Part shown: positions 44,862 to 54,467 of the stretch, one piece after another | Position numbering within the stretch: the stretch's first letter is position 1 | Layout of the letters: each line of letters begins with the position of its first letter | DNA from: Rhodoplanes azumiensis | Lineage (GTDB): Bacteria > Pseudomonadota > Alphaproteobacteria > Rhizobiales > Xanthobacteraceae | Reading direction: 5' to 3' | DNA length: 64,000 nucleotides | Assembly: GCF_042682915.1 (NCBI RefSeq) | Contig: NZ_JBHUIW010000012.1 | Span: 62,001 to 126,000 of the forward strand | Notes under the pieces: model-generated | Database searches by the model: none | Told to the model about the DNA's origin: nothing | Seen by the model: only the letters and a program-made list of their open reading frames with translations | Program-made: the position numbers and the translations under genes

Positions 44862-47384
44862 TCAGAACTTGGTGCCGCCGCCGAACCGGAAGATCTGCTT
44901 CTTGTCGTAATCCGCGTAGGAGATCGGATAGGCGAGGTCGAAGCGCAGCGGGCCGAACGGCGAGGCCCAGATCAGGCCGACACCCACCGACGAGCGGATG
45001 ATGTTGTCGTCGCCGTAGCAGGGCACGTTCGCCATCGGATTCTGGGTGTTGATGGCCTGGCCCGGGCAAGTCATCACCAGGCCGCGCGCGGCCCAGGAGG
45101 TCGGCCCCTGATAGTCGAGGAGCTGGCCGGCGTCGGCGAACACCGCGAGCTTCATGCCGAAGTCCTTCGGCGCGAAGAACAGGGGCGTCTGCACCTCGAG
45201 GTTCACGGCCCAGTACATCGAGCCGCCGAGGGCGTCCTGGTTGGTGCCCGGCGTGATGTCGCGCGGACCCCAGCCGGCGGTCTGGAAGCCGCGGACCAGG
45301 TTCGGGCCGCCCTGGAAGTGGTCGAGCATGCGCAGGCTCTCGCCGCCCCAGCCGGTCGCGAAGCCGCCCTGCACCCGGATCGAGCCGACGATGTCGGGCA
45401 GGATCTCGTTGTAGAGCCGGGTGTCGATGGTGGTCTTCGAGTAGTTGACGTCGCCGCCGACGCCGGCGAAGTCCTCGGCCACCGTGATGAGCAGGCCGTT
45501 GGTCGGGTTCTTGTTGTTGTCGAGCGTGTTGTAGCTCAGCGTCGCGCCCACGGCCGAGACGAAGACCGGGCCGTTGGCGAGCTCGCGCCGCACCGCCAGC
45601 GAAGCCTCGCCGTCGGCGTAGCAGTTCATGTTCGTTCCGACACCCTGGTAGGTCGTCGCCGGGCTCTGGCCGTAGAACAGAGTCGTCGGGAAGGAGTTCA
45701 CCCAGTCGGGATTGAGGTTGTTACAGTTGTTGTAGGCGTTGGAGAGCTCGATCTCCTGGCGATAGCCGGTGTAGCGCGGCTGGATCGACAGGTTGTCGGT
45801 GATCGGGATGCCGAGCTTCAGGTTCCCGCCGAGGGTGCTCGACGTGTACGAGTAGTAGCTCGTCGAGGTCGTCTCCTTGCCGAACACGTCGACGCCGAGC
45901 GCCAGCCGCTGACCCATCAGATAAGGCTCGACGAAGGACAATTCGAAGCCGCGCGATCGCTGGCCGTAGGTGATCGACCCACGGGCCACGTGACCGCGGC
46001 CGAGCAGGTTGCGCTCGCCGACGCTCACTTCGCCGATGAAGCCATCCGCCGTCGAATAGCCGCCGGAGACCGAGAACTCGCCGGTCGCCTGCTCTTCCAC
46101 GTCGACGTTCACGATCACCCGGTCGGGCGCCGAGCCCGGCTCGTTGGTGATGCGGACGCTCTTGAAGTAGTTGAGGTTCTTGATGCGCCGCTCGGCCCGG
46201 TCGATGAGCGCGCGGTTGTAGGCGTCGCCCTCGACGATGTCGAACTCGCGCCGGATCACGTAGTCGCGGGTGCGGGTGTTGCCGCGGATGTTGATCCGCT
46301 CGATATAGGCCCGCTGCCCCTCCTCCATGACGTAGACGACGTTGACGAGCCGGGCGTTGAAGTCACGGTCGCCGCGCGGCCGGATGTTGGCGAACGGATA
46401 GCCGAGCTTGGCGACCTCGACGGTGAGATCCTCGACGGTCTTCTCGACCGCGTCGGCATTGTAGACGCCGCCCGGCTTGGTCCGCAGCCGCGCGCGGAGC
46501 TGATCGACGTTGATGTTGCGGACCGACGACTGGATCTCGACCGAGCCGAACTTGTAGCGGTCGCCCTCGTCGATCGTGAAGGTGATGACGAAGCCCTTGC
46601 GGGACGGGTCGTACTCGGAGATCGCCGAGACCACGCGCACGTCGGCGAAGCCGTTGCGCAGGTAGAAGCGGCGGATCAGGTCACGATCGACCTCGACCCG
46701 GTCCGGATCGAAGATGTCGTTGCTCTTGAGCCAGGAGAGCCAGTTGGTCTCGCCGGTCTTGACGACGTCCTTGAGGCGCCAGTCGGAGAACGACTTGTTG
46801 CCGACGAAGACGATCTTGGCGACGCCGGTCTTGGCGCCCTCGTCGATCTCGAAGACCAGGTCGACGCGGCCGTTGGGCAACTCGATGACCTTCGGCTCGA
46901 CGCGCACGTCGTAGCGGCCGCTGCGCTGGTAGATGTCGACGATGCGCTGGGTGTCGGCCTGGACGATGGCGCGCGAGAAGGTGCCGCGCGGCTTGGACTG
47001 CACCTCGGTCAGAAGTTGCTCGTCCTTGACCTTGCGATTGCCCTCGAAGGCCACGCGGTTGAGAACCTGGTTCTCCACCACGGTGACGACGATGCGCCCG
47101 CCCGACGGGGTGATCCGCACATCCTGGAAGAGGCCCGTCGCATAGAGCGACTTGAGGGCCTCGTCGATCTTCGCGGCGTCGAGACGCTCGCCCGGCCCAG
47201 TCTTGAAGTAGGACCGGATCGTATCGGCCTCGACGCGCCGATTGCCCTCGACGACGATCTGCGACGCCGACTGCGCTTGGACCGGCGTGACCGACACGGT
47301 CGCGACGACCCCCGCCGTGAACGTCTGAGCGACCATCAAGGCGATCGCGAAAAACGTCCGATTTGCCTTCAACCCCAGTGCCAT
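44862..47384 (-). CDS. bamA: outer membrane protein assembly factor BamA
   Basis: An 840-residue Omp85 protein. After a signal peptide (FFAIALMVAQTFTAGVVATVSVTPVQAQ) come five POTRA domains (first: SQIVVEGNRRVEADTIRSYF) to about residue 430, then a 16-strand barrel with the family lid motif VRGF (GPNLVRGFQTAGWGPRD) and a C-terminal KKQIFRFGGGTKF ending in Phe. It inserts barrel proteins, including the two Omp25-like proteins here. It follows rseP with 167 bases between, the usual order. Confidence 0.97.
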   Translation of the reverse strand: MALGLKANRTFFAIALMVAQTFTAGVVATVSVTPVQAQSASQIVVEGNRRVEADTIRSYFKTGPGERLDAAKIDEALKSLYATGLFQDVRITPSGGRIVVTVVENQVLNRVAFEGNRKVKDEQLLTEVQSKPRGTFSRAIVQADTQRIVDIYQRSGRYDVRVEPKVIELPNGRVDLVFEIDEGAKTGVAKIVFVGNKSFSDWRLKDVVKTGETNWLSWLKSNDIFDPDRVEVDRDLIRRFYLRNGFADVRVVSAISEYDPSRKGFVITFTIDEGDRYKFGSVEIQSSVRNINVDQLRARLRTKPGGVYNADAVEKTVEDLTVEVAKLGYPFANIRPRGDRDFNARLVNVVYVMEEGQRAYIERINIRGNTRTRDYVIRREFDIVEGDAYNRALIDRAERRIKNLNYFKSVRITNEPGSAPDRVIVNVDVEEQATGEFSVSGGYSTADGFIGEVSVGERNLLGRGHVARGSITYGQRSRGFELSFVEPYLMGQRLALGVDVFGKETTSTSYYSYTSSTLGGNLKLGIPITDNLSIQPRYTGYRQEIELSNAYNNCNNLNPDWVNSFPTTLFYGQSPATTYQGVGTNMNCYADGEASLAVRRELANGPVFVSAVGATLSYNTLDNNKNPTNGLLITVAEDFAGVGGDVNYSKTTIDTRLYNEILPDIVGSIRVQGGFATGWGGESLRMLDHFQGGPNLVRGFQTAGWGPRDITPGTNQDALGGSMYWAVNLEVQTPLFFAPKDFGMKLAVFADAGQLLDYQGPTSWAARGLVMTCPGQAINTQNPMANVPCYGDDNIIRSSVGVGLIWASPFGPLRFDLAYPISYADYDKKQIFRFGGGTKF

Positions 47385-47551
47385 ACGCTATGGGCCCCCA
47401 AAAGAATCCCCACCACCGCCCGTCGCGAACGATTCCGCCTCCGCTTGTATCGGCTTTAACCGCCCCTGGGAACAGAGAGTCCCCCCAGACCCTCCATTTG
47501 GGCGCCCCCAGTGGCCGTCGCGTCACACATTATGGCGGACTTGTGCGCACA

Positions 47552-48703
47552 TTATGACGTGGCCAAGTGCAGGATATCGTTAAAGGTTGCGAAGATCATG
47601 AGCATGATCACGAGGGCGAAGCCGATGCGGAAGCCGACCTCCTGGGCGCGGTCCGACAAGGGTCGTCCGCGGACCGCCTCGATCGCGTAGAAGACGAGGT
47701 GCCCGCCGTCGAGCAGCGGCACCGGGAACAGGTTCAGGAGCCCGATCGACACCGACAGCACGGCGGCGAGATGCAGGAGGGCGACGAATCCGGCGGTCGC
47801 CACCTGGCCGGACACCTGGGCGATGCGGATCGGGCCGCCGAGCTGGTCGGCACTCTCGCGGCCGACCACGATGCCGCCGATGTAGCCGAGCGTGCGCTCG
47901 ACGATGAACCAGGTCTCCTCGACCCCCATCCAGGCCGCCCGGAGCGGACCGACCGTCTGGGTCTTGACGTCCCCGGGCGACATCGACCGGGTGATTCCGA
48001 GCACGCCCAGGCGATGGACGTTGCCGAAATTGTCCTTCATCTCCTTGAGGGTCGGGACGACGCTCAGGGTCAGCGAGGCACCGCCGCGATCGATCGTGAC
48101 CCGCAGCGTCTGGCCGGCGGACCCGCTGACGATCCGCTGCATGTCGGAGAACGAATCGATCCACCGTCCGTCGATCGCGCGGACCACGTCGCCGGTCACG
48201 AAGCCGGCCGCCTCGGCGGCGCTGCCGGCCTGGATCGAATCGATCCGCGGGGTCGTGACCTGCTTGCCATGCAACATGAAGATGCCGGCAAAAATCACGA
48301 TGGCGAGTAGGAAATTTGCCAACGGACCGGCCGCGACCACGGCCGCGCGCGCGGCCACCGACTGGCCCGGGAAGGTCTGCCGCTTCTCGGCCTCGGAGAG
48401 GCCGGAGAGCGCGTCCTGGTCGGGCACGCTCGCCGCGTTCTCGTCGCCGAAGAACTTGACGTAGCCGCCGAGCGGGATCGCCGAGAGCTTCCAGCGGGTG
48501 CCGCTGCGGTCGTCGAAGCCGACGATCTCGGGCCCGAAGCCGATCGAGAAGGTCAGAACCTTGATGCCGTTCGCCTTGGCGATCAGGTAGTGCCCGAGCT
48601 CGTGGAAGAACACCACGATGGTCAGCACGAACAGGAACGGGATCAGATAGCCCAGAAAGCCGAGGCCGAGATCGTTCATCGAGGCGAGCAGATTGGATCC
48701 CAT
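47552..48703 (-). CDS. rseP: RIP zinc metalloprotease RseP
   Basis: A 383-residue site-2 protease. The zinc motif HELGH is in VVFFHELGHYLIAKANG, the second metal ligand region is NLFPVPLLDGGHLVFYAIEA, and one PDZ domain lies between (PRIDSIQAGSAAEAAGFVTGDVV). Four membrane helices. It cleaves anti-sigma factors or signal-peptide remnants within the membrane. ATG 48703 is preferred to 48748 because a GAGG lies five bases upstream and the earlier start has no ribosome site. Confidence 0.95.
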   Translation of the reverse strand: MGSNLLASMNDLGLGFLGYLIPFLFVLTIVVFFHELGHYLIAKANGIKVLTFSIGFGPEIVGFDDRSGTRWKLSAIPLGGYVKFFGDENAASVPDQDALSGLSEAEKRQTFPGQSVAARAAVVAAGPLANFLLAIVIFAGIFMLHGKQVTTPRIDSIQAGSAAEAAGFVTGDVVRAIDGRWIDSFSDMQRIVSGSAGQTLRVTIDRGGASLTLSVVPTLKEMKDNFGNVHRLGVLGITRSMSPGDVKTQTVGPLRAAWMGVEETWFIVERTLGYIGGIVVGRESADQLGGPIRIAQVSGQVATAGFVALLHLAAVLSVSIGLLNLFPVPLLDGGHLVFYAIEAVRGRPLSDRAQEVGFRIGFALVIMLMIFATFNDILHLATS

Positions 48704-48760
48704 CACGACCTCGTCGAGGGTTGCGGGACGGATACGACCGTCCACCATTTGTTAAGCTTG

Positions 48761-49981
48761 CTAGAATGCCTTTGCGGCGATTTCCGGCAAGAGGTCGCGG
48801 GCGAGCGATCTGGCCGTATGGTCAACGGCCACCGCCTCGTCCGGATCGGCCGGCTCGCGCAGCACGCCGCGGGCGGCGCTCGCGTCGAGCGTCGCCTCGA
48901 CCAGGGCGGCGATGTGCGGGAATCCGATCTTGCGGTCCAGGAAGGCCGCGACCGCGATCTCGTTGGCGGCGTTCAGCACGGTCGGCGCCCCCTGCCCGGT
49001 CGTCATCGCCGCCTTGGCGAGCCGCAAGGCCGGGAACCGCACCTCGTCGGGCGCCTCGAAGGTCAGGGTGGCGAGCTGGTCGAAGGACAGGCGCGTCGCC
49101 CCCGCCATGCGGGCCGGCCAAGCGAGGCAGTGGGCGATCGGCACCCGCATGTCGGGCGGGCCGATCTGGGCCACCATCGACCCGTCCACGAACTCGACGC
49201 CGCCATGGACGATCGACTGCGGGTGGACCAGCACGTCGATCTCGTCGGCGGAGGCGGCGAACAGGTGGTGCGCCTCGATGATCTCGAGGCCCTTGTTCAT
49301 CATCGAGGCCGAGTCGATGGTGATCTTCGGCCCCATCGACCAGTTCGGGTGCTTCAGCGCCTCCTCGACGGTCGCCTGGCGGATCCGCTCGATCGGCCAG
49401 GTCCGGAACGGGCCGCCCGAGGCCGTGATGACGATGCGCTTGACCTCGGCCCGGCGGCCGGAGGCGAGCGACTGGAAGACGGCGTTGTGCTCGGAATCGA
49501 CCGGCAGCACGGTGGCGCCCGCCGCCGCGGCCCGCCGCATGAACAGGGTGCCGGCGCAGACCAGGCACTCCTTGTTGGCGAGCGCCACGATGGCGCCGCG
49601 GTCGGCCGCCGCGAGCGTCGGCTTCAGGCTGGCGGCCCCGGTGATGGCGGCCATCACCCAGTCGGCCGGGCGACGGGCCGCCTCGACCAGCGCCTCGGGC
49701 CCCGCCCCCGCCTCGATGCCGCTGCCGGAGAGCTCGCGCTTCAGGTCGTCGTAGAGGGCCGGATCGGCGACGGCGGCGAACTTCGCCCCGAGATCGCGGG
49801 CGAGAGCTGCGAGCGCCGCGGCGTTCGTCGCGGCCGTCACGGCCTCGACCCGGTAGCGGTCGCGGGCGCGGCGGATCAGGTCGACGGTCGACGATCCGAT
49901 CGAGCCGGTCGCCCCGAGCAGCGTCACGCTGCGCTCCACGGGGGCGACGGCCGGCGTCATGTCATAGGGAACGGGGCTCAT
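48761..49981 (-). CDS. dxr: 1-deoxy-D-xylulose 5-phosphate reductoisomerase
   Basis: A 406-residue MEP-pathway enzyme. NADPH binding is at VTLLGATGSIGSSTVDL; the metal and substrate site is at VLPVDSEHNAVFQ, ITASGGPF, and HPNWSMGPKITIDSASMMNKGLE. ATG 49981 is the likely start; TTG 49999 and ATG 49960 are alternatives, none with a strong ribosome site. It lies between cdsA and rseP and feeds isopentenyl units towards undecaprenyl phosphate made by the nearby uppS. Confidence 0.95.
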   Translation of the reverse strand: MSPVPYDMTPAVAPVERSVTLLGATGSIGSSTVDLIRRARDRYRVEAVTAATNAAALAALARDLGAKFAAVADPALYDDLKRELSGSGIEAGAGPEALVEAARRPADWVMAAITGAASLKPTLAAADRGAIVALANKECLVCAGTLFMRRAAAAGATVLPVDSEHNAVFQSLASGRRAEVKRIVITASGGPFRTWPIERIRQATVEEALKHPNWSMGPKITIDSASMMNKGLEIIEAHHLFAASADEIDVLVHPQSIVHGGVEFVDGSMVAQIGPPDMRVPIAHCLAWPARMAGATRLSFDQLATLTFEAPDEVRFPALRLAKAAMTTGQGAPTVLNAANEIAVAAFLDRKIGFPHIAALVEATLDASAARGVLREPADPDEAVAVDHTARSLARDLLPEIAAKAF

Positions 49982-50013
49982 GTCGATACACCGGACCAAT
50001 CACCAAAGAGCAA

Positions 50014-50874
50014 TCACCAGACCAGCAGCCCGTGCGCCGCACCGTCGACGCCGCCCCGTAACGCCCCGAGCAGGGCGGCCGCGCCGGCGGCGGCCAGAAA
50101 GCCGTCGAGCCGGTCCATCAGGCCGCCGTGTCCCGGAATGATACGGCTGGAATCCTTGACGCCGAAGCGTCGCTTGACGGCCGACTCGAAGAGGTCGCCG
50201 GCCTGCGAGACGGCGGACAGTACCAAGGCGAGGGCCGCCACGGCGAGGAGATTCGGCACCCCGGCGAGCGCCGCGACGAGAAGTCCGGCGACCACGCCGC
50301 CGACCGCCCCGGTGATGCCGCCCGACCAGGTCTTGCCCGGGCTGATCGACGGGGCGAGCTTCGGCCCGCCGAAGGTGCGGCCGCCGAAATAGGCGAGCAC
50401 GTCGGTCGCCCACACCACCGCGAACAGGAAGAAGATCGCGGCGACGCCCCAGCCCGGATCGGCCCGCAGCACGGCGGGGCCGGCCAGCACCAGGCCGGCA
50501 TAGGCGAGCCCGCCGACGCACCAGGCGCGCCGCTCGGCGCCCCAGACCGCCATGGCGGCGATGCCGCCGACGAGCACCAGCACGGCGAGCCCGGGCCGCC
50601 CCGTGCCGGCGATCAGGCCGGCGATGCCCAACACCCCGGCCCCGATCGCCTGAATCTGGCGGGACAGCCGAAGGATCTCGGAGGCCCACTCCCAGTGCAC
50701 GCCGATCGCCGCGACGGTCCAGAACAGGACGAACGGCCAGCCGCCGACCAGCACGGCGCCGATCGCGAGCGGCGCCAGCACCACGGCGGAGACGACGCGG
50801 ATCAGCGTGTCGCTGCGTTTCTTCGGGGAGGGAGCGGAGATCGCCGGGGAGTCGACGTCATCGGGCACGGTCAC
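50014..50874 (-). CDS. cdsA: phosphatidate cytidylyltransferase
   Basis: A 286-residue polytopic inner membrane enzyme making CDP-diacylglycerol. The family signature is near the C-terminus: SQAGDLFESAVKRRFGVKDSS then IIPGHGGLMDRLDG. Start is GTG at 50874, overlapping the uppS stop as GTGA, so the pair is translationally coupled. Confidence 0.95.
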   Translation of the reverse strand: MTVPDDVDSPAISAPSPKKRSDTLIRVVSAVVLAPLAIGAVLVGGWPFVLFWTVAAIGVHWEWASEILRLSRQIQAIGAGVLGIAGLIAGTGRPGLAVLVLVGGIAAMAVWGAERRAWCVGGLAYAGLVLAGPAVLRADPGWGVAAIFFLFAVVWATDVLAYFGGRTFGGPKLAPSISPGKTWSGGITGAVGGVVAGLLVAALAGVPNLLAVAALALVLSAVSQAGDLFESAVKRRFGVKDSSRIIPGHGGLMDRLDGFLAAAGAAALLGALRGGVDGAAHGLLVW

Positions 50875-51644
50875 GGTCCGGCGCCCGCCGCCGCCAGGCC
50901 GCCGAACCGACGTTCGCGTCGCCGGTACTCGGCGATCGCGCCCTCGAGGGCGGACTGGTCGAACTCGGGCCAGTAGAGGGGCACGAACACCAGCTCGCTG
51001 TAGGCGGCCTGCCACAGGAGGAAGTTGGACAGGCGCTGCTCGCCGCTGGTGCGGATGATGAGGTCGGGATCGGGGATGTCGGGGGCGTCGAGACGCGACG
51101 AGATCAGCTCGGCCGTGATCGCCTCGGGCGCGAGGCGGCCGGCCGCGACCTCGGCGGCGAGGCGCTGCGCCGCGCGGGCGATCTCCTGGCGCGAGCCGTA
51201 GTTGAAGGCGACGACGAGGACGAGCCCGGTGTTGGCACGGGTCAGTTCCTCGGCCTCGCACAAGAGGCCGGCGATGTCGGGCGAGAGCGTCGTGCGCTCG
51301 CCTATCACCCTCACCTTCACGTTGCTCTCGTGCAAGTCGACGAGGTCGTTGCGGATGAAGCGGCGCAGCAGCCCCATCAGGTCGCTGATCTCGGAGGGCG
51401 GCCGCGACCAGTTCTCCGACGAGAACGAGAAGATGGTGAGGATGCCGATGCCGAGCGCGCCGGCGGCCCGCACGGTGCGCCGCAGCGCCTCGACGCCCCG
51501 ACGATGGCCTTCGCGACGGGGCAGGCCGCGCTGCGCCGCCCAGCGCCCGTTGCCGTCCATGATCAGGCCGACGTGACGCGGTGCGGCGCAGCCCGACCCG
51601 GGCGCCCCGCGCACCGCCTCCGACGTCGTCACGGCCGTGGACAT
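50871..51644 (-). CDS. uppS: undecaprenyl diphosphate synthase
   Basis: A 257-residue cis-prenyltransferase. The catalytic aspartate is D30 in LIMDGNGRWA, with FSSENWSRP, FNYGSR and the C-terminal IRTSGEQRLSNFLLWQ. It makes the C55 carrier lipid for peptidoglycan and O-antigen. GGAG is about eight bases before the ATG at 51644. frr ends 59 bases upstream. Confidence 0.96.
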   Translation of the reverse strand: MSTAVTTSEAVRGAPGSGCAAPRHVGLIMDGNGRWAAQRGLPRREGHRRGVEALRRTVRAAGALGIGILTIFSFSSENWSRPPSEISDLMGLLRRFIRNDLVDLHESNVKVRVIGERTTLSPDIAGLLCEAEELTRANTGLVLVVAFNYGSRQEIARAAQRLAAEVAAGRLAPEAITAELISSRLDAPDIPDPDLIIRTSGEQRLSNFLLWQAAYSELVFVPLYWPEFDQSALEGAIAEYRRRERRFGGLAAAGAGP

Positions 51645-51703
51645 GGCTCGGCTCCGGGCGCCCCGATCACAGCGTCTCCGCCCCCTCGTCCCGCGCGAAA
51701 AGG

Positions 51704-52264
51704 CTAGACCGTCATGACCTCTTTTTCCTTGGCGGCGAGCGTGTGGTCGATGTCGGCGATCGCCTGGTCGGTGGCCTTCTGGACCTCCTCGGACATGCGC
51801 TCGTGATCGTCGCGGCCGATCTTGCCGTCCTTGTCGAGCTTCTTCAGCAGCTCCATGCCGTCGCGCCGCACGTGACGCACCGCGACGCGGGCGGTCTCGG
51901 CATACTTGTGCGCGACCTTCACCAGCTCCTTGCGGCGCTCCTCGTTGAGCTCCGGCACGCGCAGGCGGATCACCTGGCCCTCGGTGTTGGGCGTGAGGCC
52001 GATATTGGCGGCGACGATCGCCTTCTCGACCGCGTGGACGGCCGACTTGTCCCACACCTGCACGCTGATCAGCCGCGGTTCCGGCACGCTGATCGAGGCG
52101 AGCTGGTTGAGCGGCATGTGGCTGCCGTAGACCTCGGCCTGGACGTGATCCAGGAGCGCCGTCGAGGCGCGGCCGGTGCGCAGGCCGCCGAGCTCCTGCT
52201 TGAGCACCCCGATGGCGCCCTGCATGCGGCGCTTCAGCTCGTTAATGTCGTAGGTTTCGCTCAT
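51704..52264 (-). CDS. frr: ribosome recycling factor
   Basis: A 186-residue RRF, an L-shaped helical protein that splits post-termination ribosomes with EF-G. LKRRMQGAIGVLKQELGGLRTGRAS and VRHVRRDGMELLKKLDKDG are diagnostic. ATG 52264 has GGAG at eight bases; ATG 52270 just upstream is too close to it. The gap to pyrH (174 bases) holds a small hairpin at 52294-52312. Confidence 0.96.
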   Translation of the reverse strand: MSETYDINELKRRMQGAIGVLKQELGGLRTGRASTALLDHVQAEVYGSHMPLNQLASISVPEPRLISVQVWDKSAVHAVEKAIVAANIGLTPNTEGQVIRLRVPELNEERRKELVKVAHKYAETARVAVRHVRRDGMELLKKLDKDGKIGRDDHERMSEEVQKATDQAIADIDHTLAAKEKEVMTV

Positions 52265-52444
52265 CGACATTTCTCCAGAAGCGACGGCGCGGGATCCGAG
52301 CGGGACTCGGATTCGTCTGGCGCGCCGCTCGCCATGAACAGTGCGAACCTTGCGAACGCCGCGGGCGTCGCGGTCCAGTCTCCGGTCTCGTGCCCGGTCT
52401 CGTGCCCGGTCTTGCCGCCGGCCGGGGGCGCGTGCCCGCGCATC

Positions 52445-53161
52445 TCAGCCGCCGACGATGGTGGCGCGACCGGCGCCTCGCAAGACCGACTCGATGGCCC
52501 CGGGTTCGCGGATCGAGAACACGATGATAGGGATGCGATGGTCCCGGGCAAGGGAAAACGCGGTCAGATCCATGACCCCGAGGCGCTTCTCGATGGCCTC
52601 GTCGAGACCGAGACGGTCGTAACGCACCGCGGCCGGATCGCGCTTGGGATCGGCGCTGTAGACCCCGTCCACATTGGTCGCCTTGAGCACCGCCTGCGCA
52701 CCCATCTCGGCGGCGCGCAGCACCGCCGTGGTGTCGGTCGTGAAGAACGGATTGCCGGTGCCGGCGGCGAACAGGACGATGCGGCCGTCGTCGAGATGAC
52801 GACGCGCGGCGCGGCGCTCGTAGGTCTCGCAGACCTGCGGCATGGCGATCGCCGAGACGGTGCGGGCGCGCCCGCCGAGCCGCTCGATCGCCGATTCGAG
52901 CGCCAGCGCGTTCATCACGGTCGCCAGCATGCCCATCACGTCGGCGATGGTGCGGTCGGCGCCGTGGGCGGCGGCGGTGGCGCCGCGCAGAAGATTGCCG
53001 CCACCGACGACCACGCCGAGCGTGACGCCGAGCGCCTGGGCGGCGATCAGGTCGGCGGCGAAGCGATCGATCGTGTCGAGATCGATGCCGTGCGGTTCGG
53101 CGCCGGCGAGCGCCTCGCCCGAGAGCTTGACGATGACCCGACGATACGGCGCCGACGACAT
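52445..53161 (-). CDS. pyrH: uridylate kinase
   Basis: A 238-residue UMP kinase of the amino-acid-kinase fold: VIVKLSGEALAG, VVGGGNLLRGA, ALVLESAIE-like LALESAIERLG, GTGNPFFTTDTTAVLRAAE and KATNVDGVYSADP. GAGGAG precedes the ATG by about seven bases. Part of the rpsB-tsf-pyrH-frr order universal in bacteria; here a palindromic repeat separates it from tsf. Confidence 0.96.
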   Translation of the reverse strand: MSSAPYRRVIVKLSGEALAGAEPHGIDLDTIDRFAADLIAAQALGVTLGVVVGGGNLLRGATAAAHGADRTIADVMGMLATVMNALALESAIERLGGRARTVSAIAMPQVCETYERRAARRHLDDGRIVLFAAGTGNPFFTTDTTAVLRAAEMGAQAVLKATNVDGVYSADPKRDPAAVRYDRLGLDEAIEKRLGVMDLTAFSLARDHRIPIIVFSIREPGAIESVLRGAGRATIVGG

Positions 53162-53210
53162 CTCCGTGCTCCTCTCGCGCAGCTTGGCCTCATCGTCGGC
53201 CGCTCACCGA

Positions 53211-53313
53211 GTCAGTCCGAGGCGCACCGCTGGGGCGAACCCGGATGCCGGCCCCGAACACCGAATCGTCGGCTGGATTCCGGGTCCGGCGCGATGGGCC
53301 GGCCCGGAATGAC
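53211..53313. repeat. dispersed palindromic repeat, family A (diverged)
   Basis: Contains GGGGCGAACCCGGATGCC, GGCTGGATTCCGGGTCCGGC and the right edge GGCCCGGAATGAC; the left edge is decayed. It lies inside the same-strand gap between tsf and pyrH, unlike most copies, which separate convergent genes or transcription units. Confidence 0.75.
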
Positions 53314-53339
53314 GGCGAACCAGCCGGTCGGGTTCCGTA

Positions 53340-54263
53340 TCAGCCCTGCCCGGCCGCGGCCGCGACCTCGGCGGCGAAGTCCGACTCCTTGCGCTCGATG
53401 CCCTCGCCGAGAGCGTAGCGCACGAAGCCCGTCACCTTGATGGCGCCGCCGACCTTGCCCTCGGCCTCCTTGAGGGCCTGGGCGACGGTCTTGCCGGTGT
53501 CGCGGATGTAGGGCTGATCGACGAGGCAGACCTCCTTGAAGAAGGTCTTGATGCCGGATTCGGCGATCTTCTCGATCACCTTGTCGGGCTTGCCCTGCTG
53601 GCGCGCCTTGTCGGCCAGCACTTCCTTCTCGCGCGCCACCACGGCCGGATCGACCCCCGATTCGTCGACCGCCAGCGGGTTCGACGCGGCGATGTGCATG
53701 GCGACGAGGCGGCCGAGCGCGAGGAGCTCGTCGGTCTTGCCGGGCGACTCCAGCGCGACGATCACGCCGATCTTGCCGAGGCCCTCGGCGACCGACGAAT
53801 GCACGTACTGGCCGATGACGCCCTGCGACACCTCGAGGCCGGCGGCGCGGCGCAGCGTCATGTTCTCGCCGATGGTCGCGATGGCGGAGGACAGCGCCTC
53901 GGCGATCGTCGTCTCGCCGACCTTGGCGGCCGCGATCGCCTCGATGTCGGTGCCGACGTCGAGCGCGACCTGGGCGACCATGCGCACCAGACCCTGGAAC
54001 AGGTCGTTGCGGGCGACGAAGTCGGTCTCCGAGTTGACCTCGACGACGACGCCCTTCTTGTCCTTCACGGCGACGCCGATCAGGCCCTCGGCGGCGACGC
54101 GCCCGGCCTTCTTGGCGGCCTTGGCGAGGCCTTTCTTGCGCAGCCAGTCGACCGCCGCCTCGAGATCCCCGTCGGTCTCGCCGAGGGCGGCCTTGCAGTC
54201 CATCATGCCCGCGCCGGTCTTCTCGCGGAGCTCTTTCACCAAGGAAGCGCTGATGTTCGCCAT
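53340..54263 (-). CDS. tsf: translation elongation factor Ts
   Basis: A 307-residue EF-Ts, nucleotide exchange factor for EF-Tu. KELREKTGAGMMDCKAAL and the core NSETDFVARN are present, followed by the two-lobed core and QPYIRDTGKTV near the C-terminus. AGAGGA precedes the ATG at 54263 by nine bases. rpsB ends 204 bases upstream, and that gap carries GTCCGGTC-rich inverted repeats. Confidence 0.97.
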   Translation of the reverse strand: MANISASLVKELREKTGAGMMDCKAALGETDGDLEAAVDWLRKKGLAKAAKKAGRVAAEGLIGVAVKDKKGVVVEVNSETDFVARNDLFQGLVRMVAQVALDVGTDIEAIAAAKVGETTIAEALSSAIATIGENMTLRRAAGLEVSQGVIGQYVHSSVAEGLGKIGVIVALESPGKTDELLALGRLVAMHIAASNPLAVDESGVDPAVVAREKEVLADKARQQGKPDKVIEKIAESGIKTFFKEVCLVDQPYIRDTGKTVAQALKEAEGKVGGAIKVTGFVRYALGEGIERKESDFAAEVAAAAGQG

Positions 54264-54467
54264 CTCGAATTGTCCTCTGGACGGGACGCTCGCGGGTCCG
54301 GTCGGAAGACCGGATCGTCCGGTCGAAGCCGGACCGGTCCGGCCGTGCCGGCCCCGGGCATCCACGACTAACTTGACGCCACCGTGACGGAGCCGCCGGC
54401 GGCGGACCGGCGGCGGCGCGCACGGGTCGAAGGCGGCGCGGACCCCTGTCCGGCGCCGCCGTCGTCG

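Noticed and set aside
43719..47459. A 1246-codon plus-strand frame opposite lpxD and bamA
   Set aside because: Antisense to two certain genes, composition is Val/Asp/Arg/Gly-biased noise, no ribosome site or motif.
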